Shown one piece after another: positions 42,884 through 60,900 of a DNA stretch of 64,000 bases. Position 1 is the stretch's first letter. Each line of letters begins with the position of its first letter. A program made the translations under genes and the position numbers. The DNA comes from Blastocystis sp. Blastoise (Eukaryota > Sar > Bigyra > Opalinata > Blastocystidae). Below the pieces are notes generated by a model. That model was given only the letters and a program-made list of their open reading frames with translations, was not told the DNA's origin and did no database searches. The stretch is taken from the NCBI GenBank assembly GCA_039096225.1, contig JBBPEB010000003.1, forward strand, positions 1,048,001 through 1,112,000, read 5' to 3'.

Positions 42884-43107
42884 TTTGAACTACGTAAATT
42901 CAAAAATATATATATACAAAACAATTCTTTGAAAATTCTTATGATTCTTGTGGGTTTCAGAGTCAATTTATTTCAATTCCCATAATTCTTCTTTTAAGTT
43001 ATTTTTATTTGGTTAATTTTTTCAATTAATTTCATCAATATTTCAGTCATCCATTTCTAAAATTATTTTTTATTAATTTATTAGTTTTATATCCAGTTCA
43101 TACGAGA
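42884..43107. promoter_or_regulatory. Bidirectional promoter, IWS1 / NAA50-like
   Basis: 224 bp between divergent start codons; AT-rich, with T tracts on the NAA50 side. No specific site named. Confidence 0.4.
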
Positions 43108-43801
43108 ATGCCTAGAAAAGCTGAAGAAAAAAAGGTTTATTACTTACCTGCATTAAAGCATAATATCAAAGCTATCAATATTATCAATGATCAATGCCAT
43201 ATGGAACAATTTCAACCTGAATTTATTACAAAGGTTTCTGAATCATTTCCTGAATACACAAAATTAAGTATGATTCTATCTTCAATACAATTTATGCATA
43301 TTTTATTTTATACTATAGTTGTTTATGATAATCTTGCTGTTGCCTATATTTATTGTTCACTTGAAAATTATGAGGGTAAAGAAGTAAAGGCTCTTCCAGT
43401 TGGAAAGAAGAATTTATTTGATATTCAATTACATATCAAACAAATTGCCGTTTTACCTACTTATCAAAGATACAATATTGCTTCTATAGCATTAAATCAT
43501 ATTATTGAAGAATCTAAAAAGTGTCATCTCGTTAAAAGAGCTGTTACTGAATTTAAAGTAAATATATATTTATTTTATTGAAGAAAGATAGATTTTTTTT
43601 CATTTATTTTTATACATATAGGTAGATGATAACGTTAGTAGATCATTCTTTGAACATAATAAATTCGATTGTTCTTCTAGTAGTGAAAATAGTATGCATA
43701 TATTATTATTTATATATTTTTATATGAATATATTAATAGTTGAATATAAATATATTTTTAATTTTATATATATAGCTTGTCACGGTGTTCTAAATTACTA
43801 A
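43108..43801 (+). CDS. NAA50-like GNAT N-acetyltransferase
   Basis: Exons 43108-43267, 43319-43557, 43622-43691 and 43776-43801 (TAA) sum to 495 nt, or 164 residues, the usual length for NAA50. The first intron is 51 nt and in frame, so it can be missed. The order of elements fits: LPALKHNIKAINIINDQC, FQPEFITKVSESFPEYTKL, YDNLAVAYIYCSLEN, LHIKQIAVLPTYQRYNIASI (beta4 and acetyl-CoA loop), NHIIEESKKCH, and SRSFFEHNKFDC (the 'a..FY.k.GF' end). NAA50 is the catalytic subunit that acetylates Met N-termini with the NatA complex and is needed for sister-chromatid cohesion in animals. The acetyl-CoA loop is QRYNIA here instead of the usual R/Q-x-x-G-x-G/A, so activity may be altered or lost. Confidence 0.75.
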
Positions 43802-44136
43802 ATTAAAAGATAAAAATAAACGTTAGTGAAGTCATAATTTTCGTCTATTTTTTGTTTTAAAAATAATTTTTTTTTTGAGTATTTTAAATATATTTTTTAA
43901 ACATCTTTTATGAATATATTTATATAAATATTTTTTCTTTTATGTGATGAAAACAATCACTAAACATATAAAAACACAACAATTAATATAATTCAATAAT
44001 AAGTATTAAAAAATTAAAGAAATGGAATAGGAGTTTATAAATAAAAATATAAAAAATATATAAAAAGTAGCAAAGATATTGATGAGAATAAACAATATAT
44101 ATATATATTTCGTTAGAATAACTGGTAGATATATTA
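43802..44136. other. Intergenic between convergent genes
   Basis: 335 bp of poly-T and poly-A tracts; nothing else seen. Confidence 0.6.
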
Positions 44137-45330
44137 TTAATCAAAGTATTCAAGTAAAGAAATTAATTGTGGATATTTATTAATATTATTATCATTTAAA
44201 AATTGTTTCAAATGAGTTATAAATAATGATAATAAAGAAGATGAATTTTGCTCTAATTGTTCTTTAGAAATATATGATAATAAAGGAGATTTCTCTAATT
44301 GATTCCTATATAGAATAAATATATTATTAGAATACATATCTCAATTATAATTATAATTATATATATATACAAATTTCCTATCATGATTCTATATCTACTA
44401 TTTCCATAATAATATATAATATCATTATATATATCTAAGAAAATAGAACAATGACAAAATAAATAATGATTTTTCATATATGTCTTTATACAAGAAATTG
44501 AATCAGATTTTGATGAAGCACAAATCTATATATATATATATATATATAAGTTTAGACATCTTATGTATATTGAAAATGAGGATAATCAAATGAATATTAT
44601 CGATTATATATAATAATAGGTTACAAGAACATTATATATATATATACAGTTTCACCACAAGATAAGCATACAAGCATATTATTTTGATTTAAAAAATCAC
44701 ATATAGAACAAGGTGTAGAAGTATATAATTGTTTTCTTTTAATAGTTGATATATTTAACTAAAAAAAAATAAATAATAAATAATAAATTATTACATATAT
44801 ATATATATATACTAAATAGTCCATGAAATAATAATCTTGGTTATTTGAATAAAGATCAAAATCAAGTATAAAATATCCATTACAAAAGTTGCGAACTCTA
44901 AAAATTAATGAATAAAAATATTATATATATTATTTAAAAATTGAAATAATTTGTATACAAAATAATAGAAATGAATCTAATATATATTATATATATACTC
45001 TAAAAATGTTTTTGAGCAAACAGTATATAATTCTATCCATGGAATAGATGGTTTTTCTGTTTCAAGAATAGAAGAAGATTCATTTAAACGTAGTAAAGTA
45101 AATAATTCTGAATAAGAAGAAGGAATAAGAATAGGTTCTTTTACTTGAAATGTTGGATTTAATAATAAATAAAACATATCTATATATATATATATTAGAT
45201 CATATTTATTATAGTATATATATTAACTTATATTAAATACATAAAGAACGTAAATAAGGAATGGATAGTTGTTCAAGTGTATATTCGATCTATATTTATA
45301 TTATTATTATTAATAAAAAAAAATTACTTA

Positions 45331-45368
<38 letters not shown>

Positions 45369-48300
45369 ATATATATATACTCCTTTTTCTAATAGCATTT
45401 TAGTAATTTCTTTTTCAAATGATACTTCTTTAAAACAAAGAAATTGTGAATTTTTATATGCTTTTAATACATTTAATGAAGAATTAATAAAGTTATTTTC
45501 TATATATATATAAAATACAATTTTTTAATTGATTCCATAAAATATATAATATAAATTTTTATATACCTATTTTGTTATTCATAATATCTTCAATTAAACA
45601 ATGCACTATATATATATATAAATTTATATATATAAAACAACTTAATTAATTAATATATAATAAAAAAATATACATTCTTCTTTTTGTAATATAAGAAAGT
45701 ACAATTGAAGAAGAAGAACTTTTCGATGTAAATCAAAGAATAATGGATATTGATATATGAAATTTGAATATACTAATGATGTCATTTCTATATATATAAT
45801 AATATATTTATAAATACATATAAAAAACAAAATGAATATATATATAAATTAATAATAATAAAGAGATACCTTCTTCTTTTCCTAAAGGAAAGAAATCATA
45901 TAAATAATTAATAAATGCTTCAATACCATTTTTTGGCGTAAAAATAGCAAATTGATGAACATATTGTTCTCTTTCTTTATCAGTATAAGAAGGAAATATA
46001 GATTTTGATTCAATAAATAAATAATGTTGAATAATAGTATGCATATTCTTTTGTATATTGACTTTTTCATGAATAATTGATTGTTGTGTTGTCATTGCCA
46101 TATATGAATATCCATTTTCTTTTATACATTCATATAATTGACGATGAAGATAAGAAGCAAAGAAATCATCAAGTATAAAATAATCGGCTAATGTTCGATA
46201 TATATAATCAACATATACTATATATATGTAAGTTAAAAACTATATAATTATATAGAATAAGTTATAAAAAAATATACATGTGTCAAAAGATAAGTTGTTT
46301 AAAAAATCTTTAAATGTAATTTTATTAATAAAAAATTGTATTAATAAGTTTTTAACTCCATTATAAGTATGATTAATATTATATAATTCACAAATAAGAT
46401 TTAAATTTGATATAATTATATTGTGATTTATAGAATCAAAACAATATACTTTTTCATTAGGAAAATCTTTATTATCTAAATATATAACATCTTTTTTTAA
46501 TCGATCTAAATCAATTCCAACAATATGGGATTCATCATTTTCATATACATAACAATTTTTAGATTGATTATGTAGAATTTGAATACCTTTTGGAATTATA
46601 CAAGGTAATTTACTTGTATATACTTGTTGTAATTGTATAAAAAAATTATTATTTAATGGATTTAAAGGAGGCGAAGATGAAGAAAATAATACAGGCTTTA
46701 CATTATTAGTATTTTCATTATTATTATTATTCATAGTATTTTCATTATTATCATCATAATCTGTTGGTAAATTTAAAAATGAAGAAAATATATTTTTACA
46801 AGTATCATATATAGAACTACTACGTATATTTATATTATTATTCGACTCACTATGAATTCTATTATTTTTACCATTATTATTATTCTTTTTTATATCATTA
46901 TTAATAGTATTCTTACTTGTATCATTACTTTCTTGTATACAATTTATATTGTTCCATAAAATAGGATAATCGTGATTATAAACAGTTTCTGGATCATTTA
47001 ATACACAAAATTTTGAAGCTTCTAAATATATACTATTAATTAAACAGAAATAGATAAAATAATAATAATCTTGAGAGGTTATATCTATAAATGACGCATT
47101 AAATGTTGACTTATTCATTACAAATATAGAATTTGTAGTTAATATATTATTATTATTATTAATATTTGATATATTTTGTTTACTATTTGTTTTTATATTT
47201 AATGATGAATTGATATCTTCATTAAATAATATATTATATAGAGATTCTTTTGAGAAAATAGACATATAATTCTGTGTCATTTGAGTTAATAAGGGTTTAA
47301 ATAATAATAAATCCTCCATAATATAGCAATATTTGAATATTTGATGATAAGATATAGTTTTAAATAAAGAATATATTCTTGAAGATTCACTAGAAACAGG
47401 ATATTGGTATGTATAATGTGAATAAAAAGTAGATACATATAGAATAATTGAAGATAATATAGAATAAATTAAATGGCAATTACTTATTGAATGATTAATA
47501 GTAATATCTTCATAATATATATATAATATATCCATTAATGTTATAATATTATCAATAGAAGGTATACAATCAGTTCCATAAGTATTAATAACTTGATCAA
47601 TAAATTCTTGTGTTGTTTCTATATTAATTGTTTTAATATCATATTTATTTTTATATGTATGAATATCATTTACTTTTATTTCTAATTCAGGAATAGATAT
47701 AGAATCAAAATTATCATAAGGTATAACTTTTTCTTTTGAGAAAACAGGTGTATATATTTTTGTTCTACAATTCATTATATATATAAATCGATGTTTATAT
47801 CTTTCAAATATATATCCAAATTTTACATTAAATAATGATGGTATATCTTCTTTAATAAATAAATAATGATTCATATTATTATCTCGATGTCTATCTGATT
47901 TATATAAAGGATAATCATATAATGATTTTAATATAGTTATATATTCTTGATATTCATAATTATAATAATCATCTATAGGTATATTAATATAAGGAAAAGA
48001 AACTTCATTTTCATCAACATATAATATTGAACGATCTTTTTCTATATTTTCTTTCTCTTTCTCTTTATTATATAAATGATAATCATTCCATAAAAAATAA
48101 TTTCTTAATAAATCTGCAATTAATGATTTATGTATAGAAATAGAAGATTCACAAAATAATTCAAATGTACTATTATAAGAAATAGGTTGTATAATATCTA
48201 TATAATGATTCCAATGAAGAATTAAACCATTTACTAAAGCATTCATATCTGTTGAATATACATAAAATTGAGGACATTGACCTATAATACATTGATGAGA

Positions 48301-48769
48301 AGGCAAGTAAAAGTACTATAGATATATATAAAATAACTAATATATATTAATTCCTTGCTGTTTAATAATTATTTAATATTAAATAAAAGAATCTAAATTG
48401 AATAAATAGTTGTAAAATTGTAATAATATAATTATATATAGAATAATCTATTATTTATTAATTAAAAGTAATATATATATATACTTGTTTAAATGCTTTT
48501 ATATAAAATATAAACATATTTCGAATTGTTAATAATAAACGTTGATCTTGAAGAGACAAAATTGAATCTATATACATTATTCTTATGCTTATATATTTAT
48601 TATATTTTAATTTATTTATTATATTTTATTTATTATATTTAAACTTTAATTTATACCTTGTTCTTTATTTCTAATAGAATATTCTATAGAAGGAACTGTA
48701 TTCGATAGAAAATTAAACCGTATATTATCCTATATATATAATTAAAAACAGTGATTTATAATATATATG

Positions 48770-48822
<53 letters not shown>

Positions 48823-51169
48823 TAATATATATATATATATATATATATTATATACATGCATAGTCTCAACATTAAAATATGCGAATTGTTGCATATATAA
48901 TATAAGTTTTTCAACAGTTAATTGAGATAGAGGTTTTTGATCAATCTATTTATTAAATTATATATATATATTTATGATATATCATAGAGAAAATAATATA
49001 TATATATATATACATCGTTAGAGAACGATGATAAGAAATTCGATGAATTCAAAATTTTCTATATATGTAGTTATTAAATATATTATTATATTGATAAATT
49101 AGTTTTAGTTTTTAAAAAATAAGAATTTTATAAAATATCAATTATAAATATATACATCAACAATGGGAATATACTGTGAAAATAATTCTTTAACACTTTC
49201 TGGTGTTAGGTCATAATAGCAATCTATTATTAATAATATTAATTAATATTATTTATTATATTTATTATTATTATTTATATATACCTTGATCATCAAAAAT
49301 AGGAATATACATATTATAAAGAGAATTACATTGAGGACATGTATATATGTGAGTATCTACCTATATAATATATATATTATTATTTGTTTTATTTATTTCT
49401 AATAAAAACAATAATATAATAAAGTAATTATTAATATATATATATATACTCTATTAATATCAAGTGATGAGTTTATTTTAAATAAACAATTATAATGAAC
49501 AGGATGATTACATGACTATATATATATAATTTTTATAATATTATCATGTAAAAACATTATATATATAATATAATAAACTTATATACTTGTATACAATACT
49601 GATGATGTTCTTCGAATGTTATATCAAAATGAGTAGCATAAAATAATGCTTGATAAATCGTTCGAAATGAATTAATAGAAGATATAGGATCTATATATTA
49701 TATATATATATATATATAATTATATATATACTTTCATTATTCTTTATTATACGCTCTATAATTGATTGATAGGATTGATTATCTATATATAATAAAAAAA
49801 TAATAATCTATTAATATAATATTATTATACAATTAATGATAAAAGATTAATTTATAATATAATTTATATATATAATATATAATATTACAGATTATATATA
49901 TACATCTTCTATTATCTATATTTAAATAAATTGGCAATATAAAAAACCCACCTTCATGTTGTTTACATATTGAACATATTAATGAATCTATTTATATAGA
50001 TATATAATTAAAAATATAAAAATACCATCATATTTTGTTATACACGAATCCATCTATATTACAAAATAAATTATTAAATATATATAATAATATATATACT
50101 TTAGTATCATTATTATTTGATGGCTCAATTCCGTTTATGATTTCTTCATTTCTATATTATGTTATATATATAGCATAAAAAAAAATATATATATATATAT
50201 ATACCTTAATAATGATTGAATGAAATCTATAAGAAAATGAATAAATTGACTTAAATAATTAGGCATTTCAATGATTTCTATCGATTGTATGAACTATTTA
50301 TTATATATATATATTTTATTAATATTAATATTATATATATATATACTCCTAAAATAGTTTCTAAAACAGAGTTATCATAATTTGAAGTTTCATCTATTAA
50401 ATATATATATATAACAATATTTATATATATACTAATTAAATAGATATAAGTTGCATGTAATAATAATAATAGCAACGAAGGATCTGATATATAATTTGTC
50501 CATTCTTGAAGACAATTAAATAAAAAATGATAATAAGAAGAATGTTTTGATATATATCTATATATATATAAATGAAATAGAATACTATAAACGAAATTAC
50601 TTTGATAAACTATTTCTTTTTGGAATATATGTTTGATTATCATCATTATCCTTAGATAAAAACTATAAATATATATATATATATATGATTCAATTAATCA
50701 TATATATATATATATACATTATAGCAAAATGTTGGATCACAGAATAGTAGTTGAAATATATATATGTTTGTTTCTGATACTTTATCATAGTCACTTATCA
50801 TTTCTATATATATTCATATATATATGTATACATATAGAAAAAGAAAAAAAGCACATATTAAATAATAAATGATATATAAATATACTATTATATTCACTTT
50901 TTGTTGTTTTCAATGGTTTATATGTTAATATATTATTAACCTATATATATAAAATGCTATTTCTCACTAAATCAATAGAACACTAAATATATTTTATTAT
51001 ATAATTAAATAATTATATATATATAACTATATAACTATAACTATATATATACAGAAGGGGCTACAGGAACAGGAATAGTAACTTTATTATTTAATAATGA
51101 AACAAGATTAATATTATCAAATGGACTATTTTCATCCAATAAAGATAATACACTCTTATTACATAATAT

Positions 51170-51208
<39 letters not shown>

Positions 51209-53479
51209 CATTAATAATATTATATATATATAATATAACTATATATATATAATAAAATTATATATATATAATATAGCTATATATATACATTATGATCAAG
51301 TGAATACAGACGATCACATTGAATGCATAATAATAAGTGTAAAATAAATGATAAATTAATACTATCAAAAGGAAATATATCTATAGATATATTTTGTATA
51401 TCAAATAATTGAATAGATTGTTCTATAGTATTTATTAATTGTTCTGATGTATTATAATATTCATTCTCTTCTAATAATATACATCCTTTATAAATAAACC
51501 AAAATAATATAGTAATAGGATCAGAGAAAGGAATTAATGATAAAGATGTCTATATATAATAATAGTTATACTAAATACTATAGTCTATATAATAAGACTA
51601 TATATACATATACATATGTATATATACCTGTATAAACATTCCATAATGGTCTAAAATTGATAATATATCATAATATAAATTATCAATATATAAACCTTTA
51701 TAATTACTTAGTGAATGTATATTGTCATCATAATTATATAAATATTTAATTAATATAAATTGACGTATACAAATACAGTATATGTAAAGTATATAATTAA
51801 AATCTATATCTAATGAAATTTTAGGAAAACAATTCATTATTCCAGTTCTATATATTAATATATATATTAGAAAATGTATAAATATATAAATATAAATATA
51901 TATATAAATATAAATATAAATATAAATATAAACAAATATATAAATATAAATATAAATATAAACAAATATATAAACAAATATATAAACATAAATATAAACA
52001 AATATATAATTATAAATATAAATATATACAATGATCTTGAGAGTAGACAAATTGAGAGATATAAATGATATTGATTAAAATCAATAGATTTAAATATATC
52101 ATTTATAGTATTTATAGAGATACACTGTTTAGTATAATTAAATAACGAATAAAATAATTTCTTACATTGTTCTTCATTTGATTTCTATATATATAATAGT
52201 AATATAAATCTATATGGAAAACTAATAATAATATCAATAATATACACTAATAAAGCCATCAATATCTTTTAATAATAATGAAATAAATGTTCTTATATTT
52301 TGATAGAATATTTCTGTAGGTATATTAGATTGTAATAATGAATAGAAAAAACATTCTTTAGTCGAAATATCTAAGAATGTTAATGACTATATAATAATAT
52401 ATATAACAATAATTCTTTAAATACAATAAAATATAATAAAAAAATATATACTTCAATTAATGAGCAATAATTCAAGATATAAATAGGAAATGAAGAAGAT
52501 TTATTAATAAGCGATTGGTTCATTAGAAATATATCATTATATGATTGTATTAACAAGGAAAATAAATATGAACATAAGGGTGTATTCTTTGGTATATATT
52601 TATCTATAAAAAATGAATATAATATTCTTTAAATATATATAGATTAAATACTTTTTTTAATTAGTAATAGATTATGAATTTGGCAAATAATATATGTTTT
52701 TATAGATAAAAATTGAAATAGATTTTCATTCATATCTTCTGTTTTATACATAATTTCATGTATTTCTTTTATATAAGGAATTTGAATAGAATTATATATG
52801 TCAAAAACAAGCATTTTATTTTGATTTGTAGTAAAAAGACTAAAGAAAAGAGCGAATGAAAAAAAACGATTTTGAAATAAGGATTCTGGTGAAGACATAT
52901 CTATATCTATATATATATATATATATATATAATAAAAATAAATTTAAAAAATATGTATAATAAAAATAAATTTAAAAAATATATATAATAAAAATCTTTA
53001 AATAATGTAAATATAAATATATTTAAATATACAGGTTTCTTTATCAAGATCTAATGAATAGAAATATAGTATAACAGGAAATAAAATATTTACAAGATCA
53101 ATAAATGATATATTTCGAAATAATACAAAGAAGAATTGAATCAATGTATACTATATATATATATATAAATAATATAATTTATATATATTAATAAACTTAA
53201 AAATAATAGTTATAACTATAATATAACAGAAATACTTGATAATTAATATTTTTACAATTAAAAGTTAATAATAAAACCATAAATAAATAAGGAACCTGTC
53301 GAATTAAATTCGTTATAAATATCATTTCATCATTAAATGGTGTTTGTCGAATAAATAGCAAAGAAGGAAATGATATTGTTTCTGTAAATAAATGTATAAT
53401 ATATTGTGCTAATGATATTGAAGAATCCATTAAAACTAATATTGAATTTATAATAGCTATTGATTTCTATATATATATA

Positions 53480-53578
<99 letters not shown>

Positions 53579-54270
53579 TATTATTATTATTATTATTATT
53601 ATGTTTATTATTATTGTTATTATTATTATTAATTATTATATATATATACTTGATCTCTAAATGGATCTTTTGATACTTTTATATAATAATATAACTCAAA
53701 AACACAAGAAATAATATAATGTTTATAATATTCCAATATTCTAAATAAGATTTAAGGATAAACGATTTATATAATATACTCTTCACTATTTTCTTGTTCT
53801 TGCTTTAAATCTAAATAAATACTCTTGTGATAAGTACACATAACTTCAGGATTTACAAGAATTATACCACAATCACAACTATTTCCTTCTTGCTGATTCA
53901 CTACTTTCTTATATTTATGATTCTATAACAATTATGATAATTATATTTATATTCTATACGATATGTTGCTCAGGATTCCAGCAATGTTCACAAATATGGG
54001 CAGATGGAACACTTGTGCATGTCGAGCATTGATAGGCAGTTTCTCCCACTGATATAAACGTAGAACAGAAATGCTTTAATGGTGGATCAACAGAAAAAAA
54101 CAAAGAAATATCTTTTGAACTACTGAATTTTTCGATGCATTGCTTGTTAAACTAATCACAATAAAAATAATCAAAAACTAAACAGAGTGACGACATACTA
54201 TTTCCAAATTGAAGAAAGGATCTTTTACTTTTCTGAAGAAATCAATAAGGATTTTCTCACACAACTGCAT
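44137..54270 (-). CDS. UBR1/UBR2-type N-recognin E3 ubiquitin ligase (very large)
   Basis: One gene from MQLCEKILIDFF at 54270 to SLLEYFD and TAA at 44137, with about forty short introns. The UBR box lies in the first exons: FCSTFISVGETAYQCSTC, HICEHCWNPEQHIN, HKYKKVV, GNSCDCG, VMCTYH. This is the Cys/His pattern that binds destabilising N-terminal residues. A RING-H2-type region lies around 49950-49270 (LICSICKQHEGGFF, then SCNHPVHYNC and YTCPQCNSLYNMYIPI). The C-terminal end has another Cys/His segment (CSICDFLNQNNMLVCLSCGETIC, FCHCSIFLDI) and a short autoinhibitory-type tail. Domain order and spacing match UBR1/UBR2. The exon 48306-46240 holds a long Asn-rich insertion. Total length is above 2000 residues, larger than the usual 1700-1900, partly from insertions. 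Role: N-degron pathway in cytosol and nucleus (established for the family). Many internal exon edges were not resolved. Confidence 0.75.
48775..48848. repeat. (AT)n run in an intron of the UBR gene
   Basis: Two AT blocks split by TTAATA inside an intron; likely length-variable. Confidence 0.7.
53481..53638. repeat. (TTA)n microsatellite in an intron of the UBR gene
   Basis: About 150 bp of TTA repeats with a few interruptions, bracketed by AT runs, inside a minus-strand intron. It is (TAA)n on the coding strand, so it could not be translated. Confidence 0.9.
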
Positions 54271-54638
54271 TTTTTAATTTACTAATAATTTATCGATGAT
54301 ATTTTTTTAAAAACTAATAAAAAGAATGAATAAAAAATTTATTTTTTAAGTTTTTTACAATTTTTTTTCAAAATATTTCATTTTTCATAATATATATACA
54401 TTTTTTATATATTTACAAAAAAAACGTAAGAATGTGTATATGAATTTTTTCATAAATAACATTATGGTATAAATCAATTAATTAAATTATTATTTTCTAG
54501 TATGTAGGTTGTTAAATTAATATACATGGGAATAGAAACTAGTTCTAAAACAGAATAGTATGTTAATTGGAATAAAAAAAAAAAAAAATTAATTAAAAAA
54601 CATTAAAAAAAGTGTTTAAAAATGCTACAATAAATAAA
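54271..54638. other. Intergenic, promoter side of the UBR gene
   Basis: 368 bp between the Sec1-like gene stop and the UBR start (both minus). Poly-A/T tracts; no element named. Confidence 0.5.
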
Positions 54639-57933
<3,295 letters not shown>

Positions 57934-57995
57934 ATTTATTATATCAAAAGCTTCTATATATATGAGTATAATATACATAATACATAGAATTATAC

Positions 57996-60900
57996 TTTGA
58001 AGTTCTTTATCTTCTTCTTCTTTTATTATATTCTTATTTATTTGATCATTTTGAGCTTCTTTCTTGCCCTCCTCTACTATATATATATATGTATATAATA
58101 ACATGAGAATATCAAAAAAACTTATATATACATATATATACATAAAATATTTTGAATCCCTCTACCTCCTTCTACTCCATTATTTTTATATAAATAATCA
58201 TGATTATTTTCTATTTGAGATTGTTCTTCTTTATTATTACATATTTGTTTATTATTCTGTGTATATATATTTGATGAATTCTCTTTGATTTGTATATTGG
58301 ATATTGAATCATTATTGATTGTATTCCCGTGATTATTCTTATCTTTAGAGAGGTTATCTAATGAATATTTCTCATTTGAATCATCCAGAAGTGATTCATT
58401 ATGATTATGATTAAAATATACCTGATTATTATTATTATTATTCATTTCTTTATCATCACCAATCTCTATATGAATATATTTATTATTATGATCTCTATTT
58501 AACTTCATATCTTCATGATTCTTAGAATATTCAATTGGAATACTATTCGGTTTGGGAGAAGGAACAATAACATAATCATTTACTGTATTATTATTCATAT
58601 ATTTATGAGTATCTTGTGATTTTAATAAACTATTCTTATTCTTCTTATTCGTTATCGAATTCTTATGAATATCTTCTATATATATTTCATTATTAATAGA
58701 CTCATTCTCATATGTTTTATCTAAACTTTGTTTTTTATATTCTTTTTCATTTTCTATATATTCATCATCTTCATATAATATTGAATCTATATCTAGACCC
58801 ATTAAAGATATATACTGTTTCTTATTATAAAATTGCTCTTTTTCTTTTATTTCATTTTCTTCTTGTTTTAATATATATTCGTCATTAGTAGATATCACTT
58901 TCAAATCCTTATTTTGATTTATATCTGTAGAATAATGATTTAGATTATTATTATTATCCTCTTTAATATTTTTATTTCCTTTTAAATCATTAGATTCAGA
59001 AATAGGTTCCAAAGGAACACAATTTGTTTCTCCTAACTTACATAAATTATATCGTTCACTTTTTGTTTTTAAAATAGGACGTTTTTTAAATGTAAATAAT
59101 GAAATATTATCATATTCTAAAGGTAAGTGATTATCAATAGATATATTATTAGGAAGAGAAGAAGAAGAAGAAGAATTGTTTTTATTTGTTTGAAAAGGAT
59201 TAGAAGAAGATATATTCTTATTTAATAAAAGAGAAGAAATAGTAGTTGTTGTAGAAGAAGATAGATTTGAGTCTATTAAAGAAGAAGAAGAAGAATTATA
59301 AGTAGATACATTCGAATCTACTATAGAAGGAGAGATTTCATTTATTTCTGAAGATTCATGGACAGAATCGTGATTCTCTGAAGAAATATTTGATGTTAAT
59401 AAAGGGTTTATATAACTTGAATTTGGTAGAATAATAGACTTATTAGAATTCTCTTGAGAAAATGATAGATTGAGATTTGAATCTATATTTGTAATTATAG
59501 GATTGTTTAAAGAAGAAGATAAAGGTTTTATAAGTGAATTCGGATCTATATGATTATCAGTATTATTATTATCATTATGAATCTCATTATTATGATTAAT
59601 AGAAGAAGTATTAGTATTATTTATTACTTTTATTTCTTCATAATCATCATCAGAAGGAGATGTATATATATATGGAGATAGAGTATTAGAATAATCAGGA
59701 TTAGCATGTAATAATACATTAGATGAAGAAGAAGAAGAAGATTGTGAAATAGTATTATGATTTGTAAGAACAGCAGTTGATGGAGATAGGAGTATATTAT
59801 TATTCTGACTCTGATTATTAATTATATCATACTTATTTGAAGAATCTATATTATTATTCTTTATATTTAAATAATCATTATTACCAACATAATAATAAGG
59901 TTTTGCATAATAATTATCTATATTATTATACATATATAGAGATTGAGGAGATACAGGAGTCGAAGGAGATGTTTGAATAATATGTAATGAATTGTTATGA
60001 TTATTATTATTATTATTATTTATAGTAACATTAGAAGAAGAAGAAGGAGGAGGAAGAGAAGAAGAAGAATTAGGATTATTCACTAAACATGGAATAGTAA
60101 CGTAGGAAGGTCAATTATGATTATTATTATTATTATTATTATTAATAAATATAAAAATAATTATATTGATTCATTGACTTACTATTTTTTAAGGAGGTGA
60201 GGGATCCATAATAAGTAAATAAATATAAATAATATAATATATAATATATATATAATAATTATATACTATCATAATGATTATGTTCCATGAGTAGATTTGG
60301 ATCTGTAACGTTTCGAATACTTTCCTGTTTGATTGGCTGCTTTGAAACACTATTCGATTCATCAGCAAAAGGTATATCTAGATTTTTTTCATCTTCATTA
60401 TATAAAATAGAATCTTCTTTTTCTTGAATTGCCTTACGATTATCGACTATTTCTTCTTTATTTTCTTCTTCGTTTTCCTTATTTCTTATCTTTTTACTCT
60501 TTATTTTCATTTGTTTTTTATTTTTAATAAAATTATCATTTGATAATTCTATTTCTTTACTTGCAGATTGACGATATTTTATTTGTTTTTTCATTCTCTT
60601 CTTTAACTTATAATCATGGTATTTTTGTTTTATTCTTTGAATCCATCTTGTCAACCAATTCTTATTCTTCTTCTTCTTCTTATTATTATTATTATTAAGT
60701 ATATCCTTTGAATTCTCTTTTTCTTCTATATTATTATCTTCATCAGAATGTAAAGACAAAGAAGATGATAAAACTGGCTTCTTTTTAGATACTATATATA
60801 TAAATAATAAATATAATATCTATATATATACACTTAAGTTTCTTAAATTCTTTTTGATCAACAACAATTTCATCATTATTCCCTTGGTTTTTCTTTAATT

